Source: Brassica napus (taxonomy: Eukaryota > Streptophyta > Magnoliopsida > Brassicales > Brassicaceae). From it: a DNA stretch of 64,000 nucleotides. This document shows, one piece after another, positions 21,096 to 32,749 of this stretch; position 1 is the stretch's first letter; every line of letters starts with the position of its first letter. The stretch is from assembly GCF_020379485.1 (NCBI RefSeq), contig NC_063448.1:21103726-21167725 (forward strand), in the 5' to 3' direction. The notes under the pieces were generated by a model. The model was not told the DNA's origin. It made no database searches and saw nothing but the letters and a program-made list of their open reading frames with translations. The position numbers were made by a program, and so were the translations under genes.

Positions 21096-21602
21096 GTGTG
21101 CGGGAAACAGAATTATAAGGCAAAACCCGACCTTTTTTGGATCTAAACCTCAGAACTCTCATCCCCTCCGATTTCCCCTATAATTCGCCCCCCCTTTCTC
21201 TCTCTATAATCATCCGATTTGAACAATTTTGGGCTCTATTCCCCTTGATTTTTCGAGCTCTACCTGATTCCTACACTCGTTTTCACCCTAAGACAGGTAT
21301 ACTCCGCGAATCTCCACATTCTGAAATCGTGTTCTTGAGCAATATTTGGGTTTTGTGAATTTCTTATTTCCTTGTTGATTCCTTGATCAAATATGCATGA
21401 AACAGATGTTTAAACATGGAATAGAACACAATTGTCTGTGATCAACGAGTTTGGAACACAATTGAGATGATTTAGGGATTGAGAATTTTTTTCAATTTCG
21501 TTTTTTTTTATCACAACTCGATTTCGCCTTTCATTTTCATGTTGCTTTGAGTTCTTAATTGATTATAACCATGTTGAGAGCAATGATTCTATTTTGTAGA
21601 GA

Positions 21603-23051
21603 ATGAAGCGCACGAAAACATCAGCAAAGAAGAACAAACAAGAAGAGGGTTCGTCTCAGTGAGAGACGCAAAGGCCAAAGAACTGGGATAAGTCTGATAC
21701 GACCCACTACAACAACATGAAGAAGGTAGCCGTTCCGGCTACACAACTAGCATGTCCTGAGACGATGACAATATTGGGAATCAAAGCAGACATTGAAGGG
21801 CTATTCCAGAACATGGGTCTAGGCCAACTATGCAACCTCAAGGAACCCACTTATCCGGAGTTGGTACGCCAGTTCATAGCATCCGCATACGTCAGCCGTC
21901 CCGATGATAGCCATCAGGAAGGTTTTCTGGCATTCGTAGTGCAGAAAGTATACTATGAGGTATCTTTCACAGACCTCTGCGGACTATTTGGATTGAGTGC
22001 GGGGGAGAGGACATCTGGTCTTTATTGGACTTCAGAGCTGTTGAACTTCTGGGAAACGATTGGCACAGGGGTTTATAGATCTTCTCAGGCAAAGGAGTCA
22101 CTTATCCGGAGCCCAGTACTGAGATATGCGACACGCCTCATTGGCTCATTGCTATACGGGACAACCACAGCCGCATCAGTCACGCAATGGGAGTTGTGCC
22201 TCCTGTACCAAGGTGTGAGGCATTTGCTACCGGCATTTGGAAACTCTACATTCCCACCTGCTACTGCCTTCAACATGGGAGCGGTGCTGGCCGCAAACTT
22301 AGCAGGATACAAGGGGAAAGTAACCAAATTCAAGAGCAATGCATGTGGATTTGGTGCAGTGATTACTCGGATCCTTAGACATGTGGGTGTAGACTGCCAG
22401 AACCAGCAGGTAGCACTGGACAGATCAAACAACATTGCTTGGAACTACCTGGATGTCATTTCTCTAGTAAGTAAGGAGTTCATAGCTGGTCCCCACTCGA
22501 GGATCGATCGGGATGGTCCTTACGTCTACGTATTCCAGGACCGAGCAAAGAAAACACTCTACTGCCACCTGCCTCAGATCGGCCTGACTGCTCTACTTTC
22601 AGAGGCTGCAGTTGAGTTCCTACCCCCTGCTACCGCACTAGTAGACAAGCCATCCTTCTTCACGCCAAAATATCAGACCAAAGGCAAGGCCGTGGTTGAT
22701 GAAGAAGGAGAAGATGAGGCTGCACAAGCCATTCCAGATGATTCACAACCCCATCAGCTACTCCCATCAGACTCCAGCCAGTACAAGCTGCAAGAGCTTC
22801 CACCGAACGCCACTTCGCACCAGAAACAACATTGGAGAGATCAGAGCATAAAGACAAACAACGACATGCTACACAAGATCTGGGCTGCCATTTCACGTAT
22901 CAGGCCGTGTCGTTGCCAAAAGGATGATGTAGTTTATCGGGACAACTCTCCATCCAGCTCTGGTTCGGGTTCGAGTGGTACACACAGGGTAAGAAAGAGG
23001 TCCAAGAGACCCCACGATGCAGGAACATCTGGAGCAAGAGACGAGGAGTAG
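21603..23051 (+). pseudogene. ATHILA ORF1-like gene captured by the CACTA element
   Basis: The reading frame begins ATG at 21603 (MKRTKTSAKKNKQEEGSSQ), is stopped at codon 20 by TGA (21660-21662), then continues in the same frame through MKKVAVPATQ (21717) to TAG at 23051, about 480 codons in all. The body matches the Arabidopsis retrotransposon ORF-1 (ATHILA) type: SFTDLCGLFGLSAGERTSG, FWETIGTG, LLYQGVRHLLPAFGNSTF. The C-terminus is Ser-rich and basic (HRVRKRSKRPHDAG). A reinitiated protein of 444 residues from 21717 is possible. It lies opposite to the CACTA genes, and no Athila LTR or pol is nearby, so it seems captured. An intron may end just before the ATG (TTTTGTAG). Function in its original element is unclear; the family is found in Athila elements. 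Confidence 0.7.
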
Positions 23052-23352
23052 GAGCTATCACCGGCCAGTATTGCCATTTGAATTCCGACCGCGCTATTTT
23101 ATTTTCTTTTTTATTCTAACGTTTTATGGTCTTATTTTCTGTTAATTTTGAACTTAGTTTTTTTTTTCTTAATTATGAGTTCGTATTTCTTTTACATGGT
23201 TTCTTCGTTTTATTTGGTTGTGTTTTGAGTAGTTTTTAATTCGTATTCAGCTTTGCCTTGCTAGATAAACCAAATAACTAATATCCGAGGAAAGAGGTTA
23301 TATCAAGTGTTCCTCAGAATTTCCTCGGTATTTCTTAAAAAAAAAAAAAAAA
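23052..23352. other. spacer between captured gene and TNP2 3' end
   Basis: T-rich 3' flank of the ATHILA-like gene, then CCGAGGAAAGAGGTTATATC and TTCCTCAGAATTTCCTCGG motifs (23284-23332), then a poly-A run. The CACTA-type motifs on this side and at 20605-20635 on the other bracket the captured gene. Confidence 0.5.
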
Positions 23353-26300
23353 TCAATGGTAGTCTGTTTCCGAGTCATCATCACCAGATGAATCTGAATT
23401 TGGATCTTGGTGAAACTCTCCAATCACTGGTTCATCCTCTACGTGAACGACGGCTTCCTCTCCAAAGTCGGTTAAATCGACTACAAGGCCAACTCCAGCT
23501 AAATCTTCTGCTGCACTTAAGTTGCCGGATGTGCTTGGTTGTAGTGGGTCTTCCAGCTCAGAACTTCCCTGAACTCGGCCTCTCGGGTTGAGTCTTGTAA
23601 CAGTAACCCATGGATCATCTCTGTTCCTCACCCGGGGGTACTTGATATAACAAACCTGTAACATTTAAAAAAATTATAAATTAATACACATGATGATGAA
23701 TCATTCTGAATAATTAACATTTAAATACCTGATCGGCCTGAGAAGCAAGAATGAAAGGATCATAATATTGCAGCTTTCGCCTCGAATTTACTGATGTAAC
23801 ACCAAATGCATCTGTTCTCACACCTCGATCTGGAGTGTTGTCGTGCCAATCACAATAGAAAACAGTACAGCGCAATCCAACCATGCCCAAATACTTGATT
23901 TCCAAAATCTCATGTATGTGTCCGTAGTATACATCATCTCCTGATGCAGAACAAACGCCAGCATCATAAGTCGTACTCGAACGTCTCCTCTTCTGAGTTG
24001 TGAATGCATATCCTCGAGTACAAAATCTCGGATATGACTTCACAACAAAGTTTGGTCCAACGACCATCTCACGTATCCAATCGTCAAATGTTTCACCTCT
24101 GGCCAAACCAGCAGACACCTATTAATAGCACATATATATATATGTTATATCAATAAATGTGAATTAGTATAAATATGTGATAAAATATATTTTAATTTGT
24201 TTAAAGCACTCACATAAGTAAACATCCATCCAGTAAATTCTCTCTGCTTCATTTCTTCTAGTTCGTCCTCTGTGGCGTATCTATACTCGAACCGCTTTTC
24301 TGCCATGAAAATCCTGTATATGATGACAATAATGTAATTAATTAAGATTTAAATTTCAACTTGTTAAAATAAAAATTTGTAAGCTCATTTATTTACCTCT
24401 CATATTGAAGAACGTCTTCGCAGTTGGTGAGCAAATATGTTTGCAAATGACTGCGCTCCTGCTCAGTAAGTCGACGGTCCTTTGGTTTTCCGCTAAGTCG
24501 TCCAACGTCTGTGAAAATGTCTGGAACCGTAACATGATATGTTGCCCGTTCGCCTCTATCATCATGCCGAGCAGGTCTTCTGTTTTTGGTCTGAACTTCT
24601 GCTGGAAAGTAGTACTCGGCAAAGTTTGAAGTTTCTTCATTGATCATCTGTGCGACTATAGAACCTTCCACCCTACTTAAATTTTTCACCATCTTTTTCA
24701 AATGGAACATATACCGCTCATACAGATACATCCATCTATACTGCACAGGACCACCAAGTTCCAATTCTCTTGCCAGGTGAATAACAAGATGCTCCATAAC
24801 ATCAAAAAATGAGGGAGGAAATATCTTCTCAAGGTTGCACTGAATCACGGCTATGTTAGTCTTCAAATTTTCAATACCTTCAAGAGTCACTGATCTCGTG
24901 CATAAATCGCGGAAGAAACCACTTATCCCTGCAATTGCTTCATGAACATTTCGTGGTAATAGTTCCTTGAAGGCGAACGGAAGGAGGCGCTGCATCATTA
25001 CATGGCAATCGTGGCTTTTCAAGCCAGTAAACCTTCCTTCCTTTCTGTCGATACAGTTACGCAAATTTGATGCGTAACCGTCTGGAAATTCCACATCGTT
25101 TGAAATCCAATCAAAGAACGCATCTTTTCCCTCTGCATCAAGTCGGTATATGGGAAAAGGAGCCCTACCATTCTCATCAACATGAAGTTCTGAACGAGCA
25201 CATATATCGACTAAATCCAGTCTTGACTTCAAATTATCCTTTGTTTTACCTTGAACATTAAGGATCGTGTTCATGAGATTGTCAAAAAAGTTCTTCTCAA
25301 TATGCATGACATCTAAATTATGCCTTAGCAGATGATCCTCCCAGTATGGCAGATCCCAGAAAATACTTTTTTTGTGCCAGTTATGTAGTTCCCCAACAGC
25401 ATCTACCGGAAAACGCTCATGTCCACCGACGTCTGGCGTCCTTTCTGCACCAAAATCTCTTAGTTGTATCTTCAAATCTTTCCCACAAATTTCCGGAGGT
25501 GGACTGTCAAACACCCTCTTGTTCTTCGTAAACAAATTCCTACTCCTACGATATGGATGATCAGGTGGTAGGAATCTCCTGTGACAGTCAAACCAACACG
25601 TTTTCCTTCCGTGTTTTAGTTGGAAAGCATCAGTGTTATCTTGACAATATGGACATGATAGCCTTCCATGCGTTGTCCATCCAGACAACATACCATATGC
25701 TGGAAAATCACTTATTGTCCACATTAGTACTGCCCGCATTTGAAAGTTTTCTTTACACGAAACATCGTATGTTTCAGCACCTTGAGCCCATAGTTGTTGT
25801 TGCAACTCATATATTAGTGGCTGAAGAAATACATCAAGTGATCTCTTAGGATGCTCTGGTCCGGGAACGAGAATCGAGAGAAACAAAAACTCTCGTCGCA
25901 AGCAGAAGTTTGGGGGTAGGTTGTATGGTGTAAGAATGACGGGCCATAGAGAATACTGTCTTCCACTCTTGCCAAACGGACTGAAACCATCAGTACATAA
26001 TCCAAGGTAGACATTTCTTCTCTCATAAGCAAAGTCGGGATACTTTGATTGGAAATGCTTCCACGCTTTTGCATCTGAAGGATGTCTGATCTCACCATCT
26101 GTTGAGTGCTCCGCATGCCATCTCATTGGTTGCGCTGTGCGTTCAGACAGATACAACCTCTGCAACCTTTCCGTCAAAGGTAAATACCACATCCTTTTAT
26201 ATGGCACTGGAACTCTTCCACTCGTATCTTTATAACGAGGCTTTCCACAAAATTTGCATGTAACCCGCTGTTCATCCGCCCTCCAATAAATCATGCAGTT

Positions 26301-26975
26301 GTCGCTGCATACATCTATTACCTGATACGATAAACCAAGACCAGCTACGAGTTTCTGAACCTCGTAGTATGAACCAGGAGCTACATTATCCTCGGGTAGA
26401 ATACCTTTTACAAAATCAGCAATCGCATCCACACAGTCTTCAGCCAAATTATAATCTGTTTTAATGCCCATCAATCTTGTAGCAGATGATAAAGATGAAT
26501 GACCATCTCTGCAACCTTCGTACAATGGTTGCTTTCCAGCATCCAACATATCATAAAATCTCCTAGCTTCTGCATTGGGTAAATCTTCCCCTCTAAAATG
26601 ATCATTTACCATCTGCTCAGTACCTACACCATAATCTACATCTGTTCTAATTGGTTCTTCTAATCTAACCGCTGGCTGAGGTTCGTTAGTACTACCATGT
26701 TCATAATCAGTTTCCCCATGATGATACCAAATTTTGTAACTTCGTGTAAACCCACTCAAATATAGATGAGTCCAAACATCCCATTCTTTAATAACCTTTC
26801 TATTTTTACAATTAGAGCAAGGACATCTTAACATACCTGTTTTTTCTTCCGGTTGTCGATGAACTAACCCCATGAATTCGGTTATACCTCGTTGGTATTC
26901 TTCCATAAGCAATCTCGTGTTCGGATCCAAATGAGGTCGATCGATCCAAGAACGAAAATAATTTGAAGAAGACAT
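23353..26975 (-). CDS. TNP2-type CACTA transposase, four exons
   Basis: The catalytic transposase of the CACTA element. Minus-strand exons: 24397-26975, 24214-24313, 23729-24118 and 23353-23655, with canonical GT-AG introns and matching phases; the joined frame is 1124 codons with its stop and has no internal stop. Exon 1 starts MSSSNYFRSWIDRP and contains the transposase-associated domain with a Cys-rich site CPCSNCKNRKVIKEWDVWTH (about residues 50-75). The TNP2 core follows (around LFLSILVPGPEHPKRS and ISDFPAYGMLSGWTTHG, residues 370-460), with CPYC and HRRFLPPDHPYRR. A DUF4218-like part includes ARELELGGPVQYRWMYLYER. Exons 3-4 carry a DUF4216-like region (YLGMVGLRCTVFYCDW) and an acidic tail. 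The gene appears intact, so it might supply transposase to this and related elements. Start chosen as the first ATG before the domain. Confidence 0.85.
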
Positions 26976-27410
26976 ATTTTTTATGAATCAAATTCGTGTG
27001 TAAATAGAGTAAGAGGGAGGATGAAGATATGGAGTGAATGAAGAGGAAGAGGAGTGCTTGTATTTATAGTTTAAATCCTGCCGACAGACCGAGGAAATTC
27101 CGACGGAATTCCGACGGAAAAGGCTAGTTCGTCGGAATTTCCTCGGAATTTTGTAAACTCCCCCAACGGCTCTCCAACGGCTATAATATTTCCTCGGAAT
27201 TCATCGGTTTTTTTCGAGGAACCCATTTTCCCTCGGAATTTCCTCGGAATATTCCGACGGATAGATATTTCCTCGGAATTCCGTCGGTATACTCCGAGGA
27301 AATTCCGAGGAAACCCTATTTTGTGCTTCCTCGGAATTTCCTCGGGATATTCCGAGGATTTCATTTTCCGTCGGAATGTCCGTCAGAATACCGCTTTTTT
27401 CTTTGTAGTG
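26976..27410. repeat. right subterminal repeat region and TNP2 promoter side
   Basis: From 27085 to 27385 direct and inverted TTCCTCGGAATT and CCGACGGAATT motifs crowd up to the right terminus. The TNP2 start codon is only 435 bp from the end, so its promoter must overlap these motifs, as in other En/Spm elements. Confidence 0.75.
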
Positions 27411-27667
27411 TAAGAATGATTTCGTCTTTGCAATTTTGAGGGTCTCCTGAAAATCCTAGTCGATATTATTGTGTAACTTATCATTTATATTTTTCAGACA
27501 CACCACAAAATTAATGCGAAAATGATTCAAATAATTTGAAAATAATTTGAAGGCGATCTATAAATCAAATATTCATGTTTGAAAAAACCGATGATTTGGA
27601 CCAGGATTTATGGAATTCGAGAAAAATGTTTGTAAATCCGAAAAAATCAAAAGTATATGGTTAATTA

Positions 27668-28209
27668 TAGTAAAAACTCTATAAATTAATAATGTTGGGA
27701 CTTCGGTATTTATTAATTTATAGAGTTATTAATTTACAAAAATTTTATTGTTTTACATTTTTACATTTTTCTATTTGAAAATTTATTTTTTCCTAAAATA
27801 AGAAAAATATTTTATTTTAATATATATACATTAATTAACTTTATGAAATTCGACATGTATATTAGTTTAATTATATTATTTAGTGTGTATAAAATATGTT
27901 TCATAGAATTCAAATGAGGTTTTAGATATAATTTTACTAATTCTTATCAAATTGTATTAAATGTTAAGAAAATATAAAGATGATCCATGATGAATATATA
28001 ACAAACAATATAATAGTTGGTTTGTACTTATATTAATTTATTATTTTAATGGGACCATATATTTACATAAGATTTTCTAAAAAAAACCTTATCTTATTAT
28101 TTTATCGATTTGTGTTATATTTTGAATCGGTCCAACTTGGGACCGGAAAAATTTATTAATTTATGGTGTTTATTAATTTATAGAGTATTAATTTATAGAG
28201 TTTATACTG
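27668..28209. mobile_element. Emigrant-like (pogo/Tc1-mariner) MITE
   Basis: The left end reads AGTAAAAACTCTATAAATTA and the right end in reverse complement CAGTATAAACTCTATAAATTA, with TA at both flanks. The 542-bp length and the CAGT(A)nACTCTATAAATTAATA termini match the Emigrant/Lemi1 group known from Arabidopsis and legumes. Further ATTAATTTATAGAG copies lie just inside each end. No ORF. Confidence 0.75.
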
Positions 28210-29424
28210 TAATTTCTCTTCCGATCCTTGGAAATGTTGTATATTACGATTATTCTCTCTTGACTGTAATTTCTTTTGTTAATGTTAACCTAAATAACTT
28301 ACCAAATGAAAATATGTTATCCATGTATTCACATATATTCTTTGTTATTATTATCTTTTATTTATCTAAAATCAGAATAAATCTTAAACCATGTTTGTAT
28401 GAATTTTTGACAAAAGGTACATTTATTAGAAACTAAAAAGAATTTTACAATTTATTATGATAATATCATTGTACATCCAACTTTTGTATATATCATTTTG
28501 TATAGTTCTGAACCCTTATCTTTTGACTCATAAGCAGTGTTTGTAAATACAGACCGAATTTTGGCAGTTGGATTGAGTTAAACTAGGTATGGAAATATTT
28601 CTCCAAAACCAAAGAGCCGGATCAAACTGAAAAACGAGGATCGGTTTGGGTCTGGATTTTGTCAATTATCTAAGCACATCCTATTTTTTTTAGAACTGAA
28701 AACCCAAAAACAAACCAGAACCAAACAGAGAACCAAATGAATACCAAAATTTGTATAATATAGTTTATATACTTATAAATATTAACTATAATATTAAAAT
28801 ATTTTTATCCGGATGTTTAAAATTATATTAATTATTCAAAAACAAGAAAATTCGGATATTTAATCCAAAAACACCATTTTGAGATTTTATCCTGAATTAA
28901 CCGAGAAACCAGAACAAAATGGGATCCAAAATTACTTTGGATATTAGTCAGTTTCTAAATTTGTTTGGAAACTTTTGTTTCAGAAACCGAAGCAATGACC
29001 AAAATAACCAAACCGGAACTGAAACCAGTTTTCTAAATACACGAACCGATATGGATATATGCCCTTACTTTCGGCCCATTTAAATATATAGAGAAAGTCT
29101 AACCATAGAATACATCTATCATTAAAAACTAATATCATAAGTAAAAAGAAAAGTTAGACGAAATTAAAGAAAATATAAATAATTACTTTCATTTGCAAAT
29201 TACTATGATAATAGAACAAAAAAACTTACCGAAATTGAGAGATAATATAATATTTTACCCCACTGTTTTACTCTAAAATGTCTAATCAATCGAACCCTAA
29301 AGGAACCAAAAATATTGTTTAGAAGTATTTGATACTGCACCTTGATTGGTAGCAAAGATTTTTTTTTCTTTACAATCAAAGAATTTCATATTGAAATTCA
29401 TACTAATTTCGATATTTCCGGTTT
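28210..29424. other. AT-rich sequence with a decayed AACC/GGTT-rich repeat
   Basis: Nothing coding is supported. About 28550-29070 is enriched in ACCAAACC and GGTTTGGG words on both strands, like a degenerate foldback element. Confidence 0.35.
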
Positions 29425-29571
29425 GGTCCATTAACAAGCCTGCAAGATCTAATTGCATGGAAGAAGAGGATTTGTTTCAACTGTTAACGATCTTGAATGT
29501 GTGGACGAGCTTCTCCGAGATTTTAGTCGGTTCACTAGAATCTCTAGGGAAGAATTAACCGGTGGGTTCAG
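29425..29571 (+). other. possible host exon fragment or element flank
   Basis: This stretch is less AT-rich than its flanks and open in two plus-strand frames (MEEEDLFQLLTILNVW, or GRRGFVSTVNDLECVDELLR). It ends exactly where the LTR element at 29572 begins. No family is recognised, and coding status is unsure. Confidence 0.25.
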
Positions 29572-30882
29572 TGATGGAGCAGAAGCAATGATAAACGGCT
29601 CAACCAAAGAGTTATGGAACCACGTTTGGGACCTGTCAGCTCAACCAAGGGATTCTAGGAAATCCTCGCTTGGGACATGTTTCTTGATTGATGAATCTAA
29701 TCAAATTAATACAAGAGATAGATAATACTATTCTCCCAAAATTAAAGGCTCTTTTATTAATTAAATCAAACTGAATACAACTTTAGCATTGAATGCCTAT
29801 TTATAATAAATGTTTAAATTTAGAAAACTCTAATCTTAGTTATAATAGGAAACCCAATTAAAATATGGAAAATACAAATAAAAGTTAATTATTTACGTAA
29901 ATTAATGTATAATAAAGATATTGGATTAATTTCCAAATATCTTGATGCATCAGGTCTCGCTGGCCAAGAAAGATTCGAGGATCAGTCGTCTTCTTGGCAC
30001 CAGAATTATGCAATTTGCACGGTGATGATTTTGCAGAAAATTTCCAGAAACTTCATTTTGCCCGAATTTTTCACGGATTTGTCTATATCCAGAATTTTCA
30101 ATAACTCGTTTTTGCACAAAGTTTGCACGATCCAGATTCTTTAAAGAATCTTGTTGAAGTCAATAATATTAACATCGTCTTCATACACGTCGTAGATTGG
30201 ATCACCATAGATCTCTCGATAGATCTCATAGTATTCTCTCTCGACAAAAGGACTTTTGTCCACGAAAAGATAGAAATTGCAACTGCTAATCAACATGCAG
30301 GGCCGGATCTGGGGACAACCGAATGAAACATTGGTCCGGCCCCCAAAATTTTTAGAGGTTTTTTGCATAGGTTTGAGCCCCCAAAAATTGACCCCCCCCC
30401 CCCCCACCAAATTTTTAGATTTTAATTCTCAGATCCGGCCATGTCAACATGACATCCATAATCGCTCTTCGATTAAGAAACCAAAGAGATGCGGCTCTGA
30501 CGCCACCTGATGGAGCGGAAACAATGATAAACAGCTCAACCAAGGGGTTATGGAACCACGCTTGGGACCTGCCAGCTTAACCAATAGATTCTAGGGAATC
30601 CTCGCTTGAGACCTTCTTATTGATTGATGAATCTAATCAAATCAATACAAGGGATAAGAATACTATTCTCCCAAAAGCCAAAGCTCTTTATTAATCCAAT
30701 CAAACTGAATACAATTTCAAGCTTAGATGCCTATTTATTATAAATCTTTAAATCTATGAAAACCCTAATCTTTAAAATAGGAAAACTACTAAAATATAAA
30801 AAACACAATAAGAAGTAAATATGTATGTAAACTAATGAATAATATAGATATTTGGATAATTTCCAAATATCTTGCTGCATCA
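29572..30882 (-). mobile_element. TRIM-like small LTR retrotransposon
   Basis: Two direct repeats of 381 bp (29572-29952) and 375 bp (30508-30882), each TGATGGAGC...CATCA, flank a short non-coding interior. On the minus strand a primer-site-like TGGCGTCAGAGCC (30493-30505) lies two bases inside the right LTR, close to the initiator-Met-tRNA site TGGTATCAGAGCC, so transcription would be leftward. Flanking TTCAG and GTCAG match at four of five bases. With no protein-coding capacity this is a TRIM-type element. A 146-bp hAT-like MITE is inserted in its interior. Confidence 0.75.
30298..30443. mobile_element. hAT-like MITE nested in the TRIM
   Basis: Termini CAGGGCCGGATCTGG and, in reverse complement, CATGGCCGGATCTGAG surround a body with a C-run. 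The 8-bp duplication TCAACATG lies at 30290-30297 and 30444-30451, the size expected for hAT elements. It postdates the TRIM. Confidence 0.8.
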
Positions 30883-30887
30883 GTCAG

Positions 30888-31187
30888 CCAGCCTAGTTTC
30901 GTTTTTATCATCCTTGTCTAGTGAGAAGCGCCTTTTACCACCATTCCTCTTTTCTATGAAATGATTTCTTTTCAGTTTCACTTCCGAGCTTTAAGTCTAC
31001 CTTATTCACCGCTTTGTTATCTTATATAACAGTTTGTATGTAGCCAAAAGATACAATCGAGACTATTGTATTTTTGGTAGGTGAGGGTTGACTCTCAACG
31101 TCACATCTTTATGTAACTATTGAGTTTTTGTGGATAAATGGCTTTTAGCTGAAAGCCTGAGAGCTGACCGGTCATAATTTACATTAC
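30888..31187. other. intergenic sequence
   Basis: No supported gene. This should be the continuation of the host sequence broken by the TRIM. Confidence 0.35.
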
Positions 31188-31391
31188 TGTAACATCCCGA
31201 GTTGTGATATATGGAAAGGCTTAAGAGGATTGATTTGGCTACCTATGTCACCAAAGTTGATTTATCTTTTCTGTTACACATCCGTTTAGAATTCTAGAGT
31301 TAAGCATGCTTGGGCTGGAGTAGTGAAGGATAGGTGACTATCGGGAAGTGATTTGCGATACCGTGCGAGTGGGGCCAAAGCACGGGAAAAA
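31188..31391 (+). mobile_element. Cassandra-like LTR fragment with 5S rRNA-like segment
   Basis: Starting TGTAACATCCCGAG, the fragment contains AGAGTTAAGCATGCTTGGGC, then GAGTAGTGAAGGATAGGTGA and TCGGGAAGT, in the order and spacing of plant 5S rRNA from box A to box C (about 31278-31350). Cassandra TRIM elements are known to carry 5S-derived sequence in their LTRs and to begin TGTAACATCCC-like. The fragment stops abruptly where the gypsy LTR (element 3) begins. It is not a functional 5S gene: the 5' third and the terminal stem do not match. Confidence 0.6.
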
Positions 31392-31570
31392 CCCTAGTTC
31401 TAGCACCTAAGATTGCAGAAAACCTAATTGAGTCGCAACTCGGATAACAAAAACGGAAAGTTGCCTAAATCGCTCTAAGTATTGCTTTGAGTAATAATTC
31501 TTGTCTCTCTGCCCCTTCAGCTTCGATCCCCTTATATACTCCTTTTAAGGCGGTTTACCTTTTCCCTTTC

Positions 31571-32508
31571 TGATACGCCCTAAATTAGGGAAGGATCACT
31601 AAATCGGACTAAGGGGATATGAACTCGCCAAAAGGGAGAACTGGTGGATTGAACGGTGACACAAGAGGTGCGGAAAGTCTCTTGATACTACCAAACTTCA
31701 GTTGTTGCTCGATATGACGCACAAGTCCAACAAAAGAAGGGTTTCTATACGTTGCTTGATATGACGCACAAGTCCAACGAAATAGAGATTTGTTTACTCG
31801 GAAATAACCCACCAAGAAACGAAAAGTGTTCTACAAAGAACAAAGAGATAAACTCAAATAAAAGGGAAAAATGAATGCTTTATTTCGTGGCTCATAGGCC
31901 CTATTTATAGGATTACAAGTTGTAGAAATCCAAAGATGAATGTGTTAAAAACAAGGCATTGAAAATAGAAACAAAGACTTGACTAAATAAAGTCTTTGAC
32001 TGAAACTTGGACTGCCTCTTGATATAGCCACGACCAGGACTTTGGAAAGTGAAGAATATGCTCCTGATATGGGCCAAGACATGTCTCTTTAAGGCCTGGT
32101 CGAAATCCATCTTTTTTCCTTAGCCAATTTTTATCGGTTTCTCCATTTGGCCCAAACAAGTCTGTTTTTGATTCCTTTTTTGTAAACCATCCAGCCCAAG
32201 ACTTTCTTGGACATTTATAACATGAATAATAACCTTTGGCATGATTGAATTGGTCGTTGGTTCATCAGAAAGAAGGTTAGTCATTTCTAGCTTTTCGGGT
32301 GGTCTGAATTCGCGAGAACTGAAGATCACCTAATTTGTAAATGGCATAACTGTCACATATAAACTCCGTGTGATCTGATTCTTCTTCATGCGTAGAAGCC
32401 TCGTGGTTTGGAAGTTATGATTCAAACAATGAACATATGTCTTTACTGCCTCCCATGATGAAGCCATGCATATCTGTTTTGCCCGGTGCGCTACCCAAGG
32501 GCACATCA
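31571..32508 (-). repeat. 3' LTR of nested element
   Basis: 938 bp, TG...CA ends. A short direct repeat TTGATATGACGCACAAGTCC lies at about 31708 and 31756. Homologous to 34740-35721. Confidence 0.9.
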
Positions 32509-32526
32509 TTCCCTCTCTCTTGAAAA
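32509..32526 (-). promoter_or_regulatory. polypurine tract of nested element
   Basis: Minus-strand TTTTCAAGAGAGAGGGAA adjoins the 3' LTR start. Confidence 0.6.
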
Positions 32527-32749
32527 GGATTTGACCTCAAATCGCATTTACCTGTATCAAAAGGAAATGAATCAGAAAAAAAAAGAATCTAAAGAACAAG
32601 TAAAATATAGTGAAGGGAAATTTTGGAAAGAAACTTCCTTGGAGTTTTGAAGTTGTTTTCCTCAAGTACTTCCATCTCCAAATCTCAAACTTATAAGCAT
32701 GATCTCTGCTTATGTTCCTGACACCTCTTGGAGACTGATCCTGTTTATC

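Larger units (their letters stand above)
16724..27410 (-). mobile_element. complete CACTA (En/Spm) transposon carrying a captured gene
   Basis: The left terminus is CACTACAAGAAAACAGC at 16724; the right terminus in reverse complement is CACTACAAAGAAAAAAGC from 27410. Both are flanked by the 3-bp duplication TAA (16721-16723, 27411-27413), giving 10,687 bp. The minus strand carries the two genes usual for CACTA elements: TNP2 transposase (26975-23353) then a Ptta/En/Spm-type gene (19736-17438). Between them lies a plus-strand ATHILA ORF1-like gene and a 163-bp tandem array. Subterminal motifs (TTCCTCGGAAT and TTCCGAGGAAAT, direct and inverted) crowd both ends. The ends fit the Bot1-like CACTA family of Brassica, a likeness made from memory of the terminus. 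Confidence 0.9.

Noticed and set aside
20485..21162. Several overlapping minus-strand frames with repeated IDRS words
   Set aside because: They are translations of the tandem ATCGATCGAT array, not genes.
31278..31350. 5S rRNA gene
   Set aside because: Only the central part resembles 5S; the 5' and 3' stems and the T-run terminator are missing, and it lies in an LTR-like fragment.
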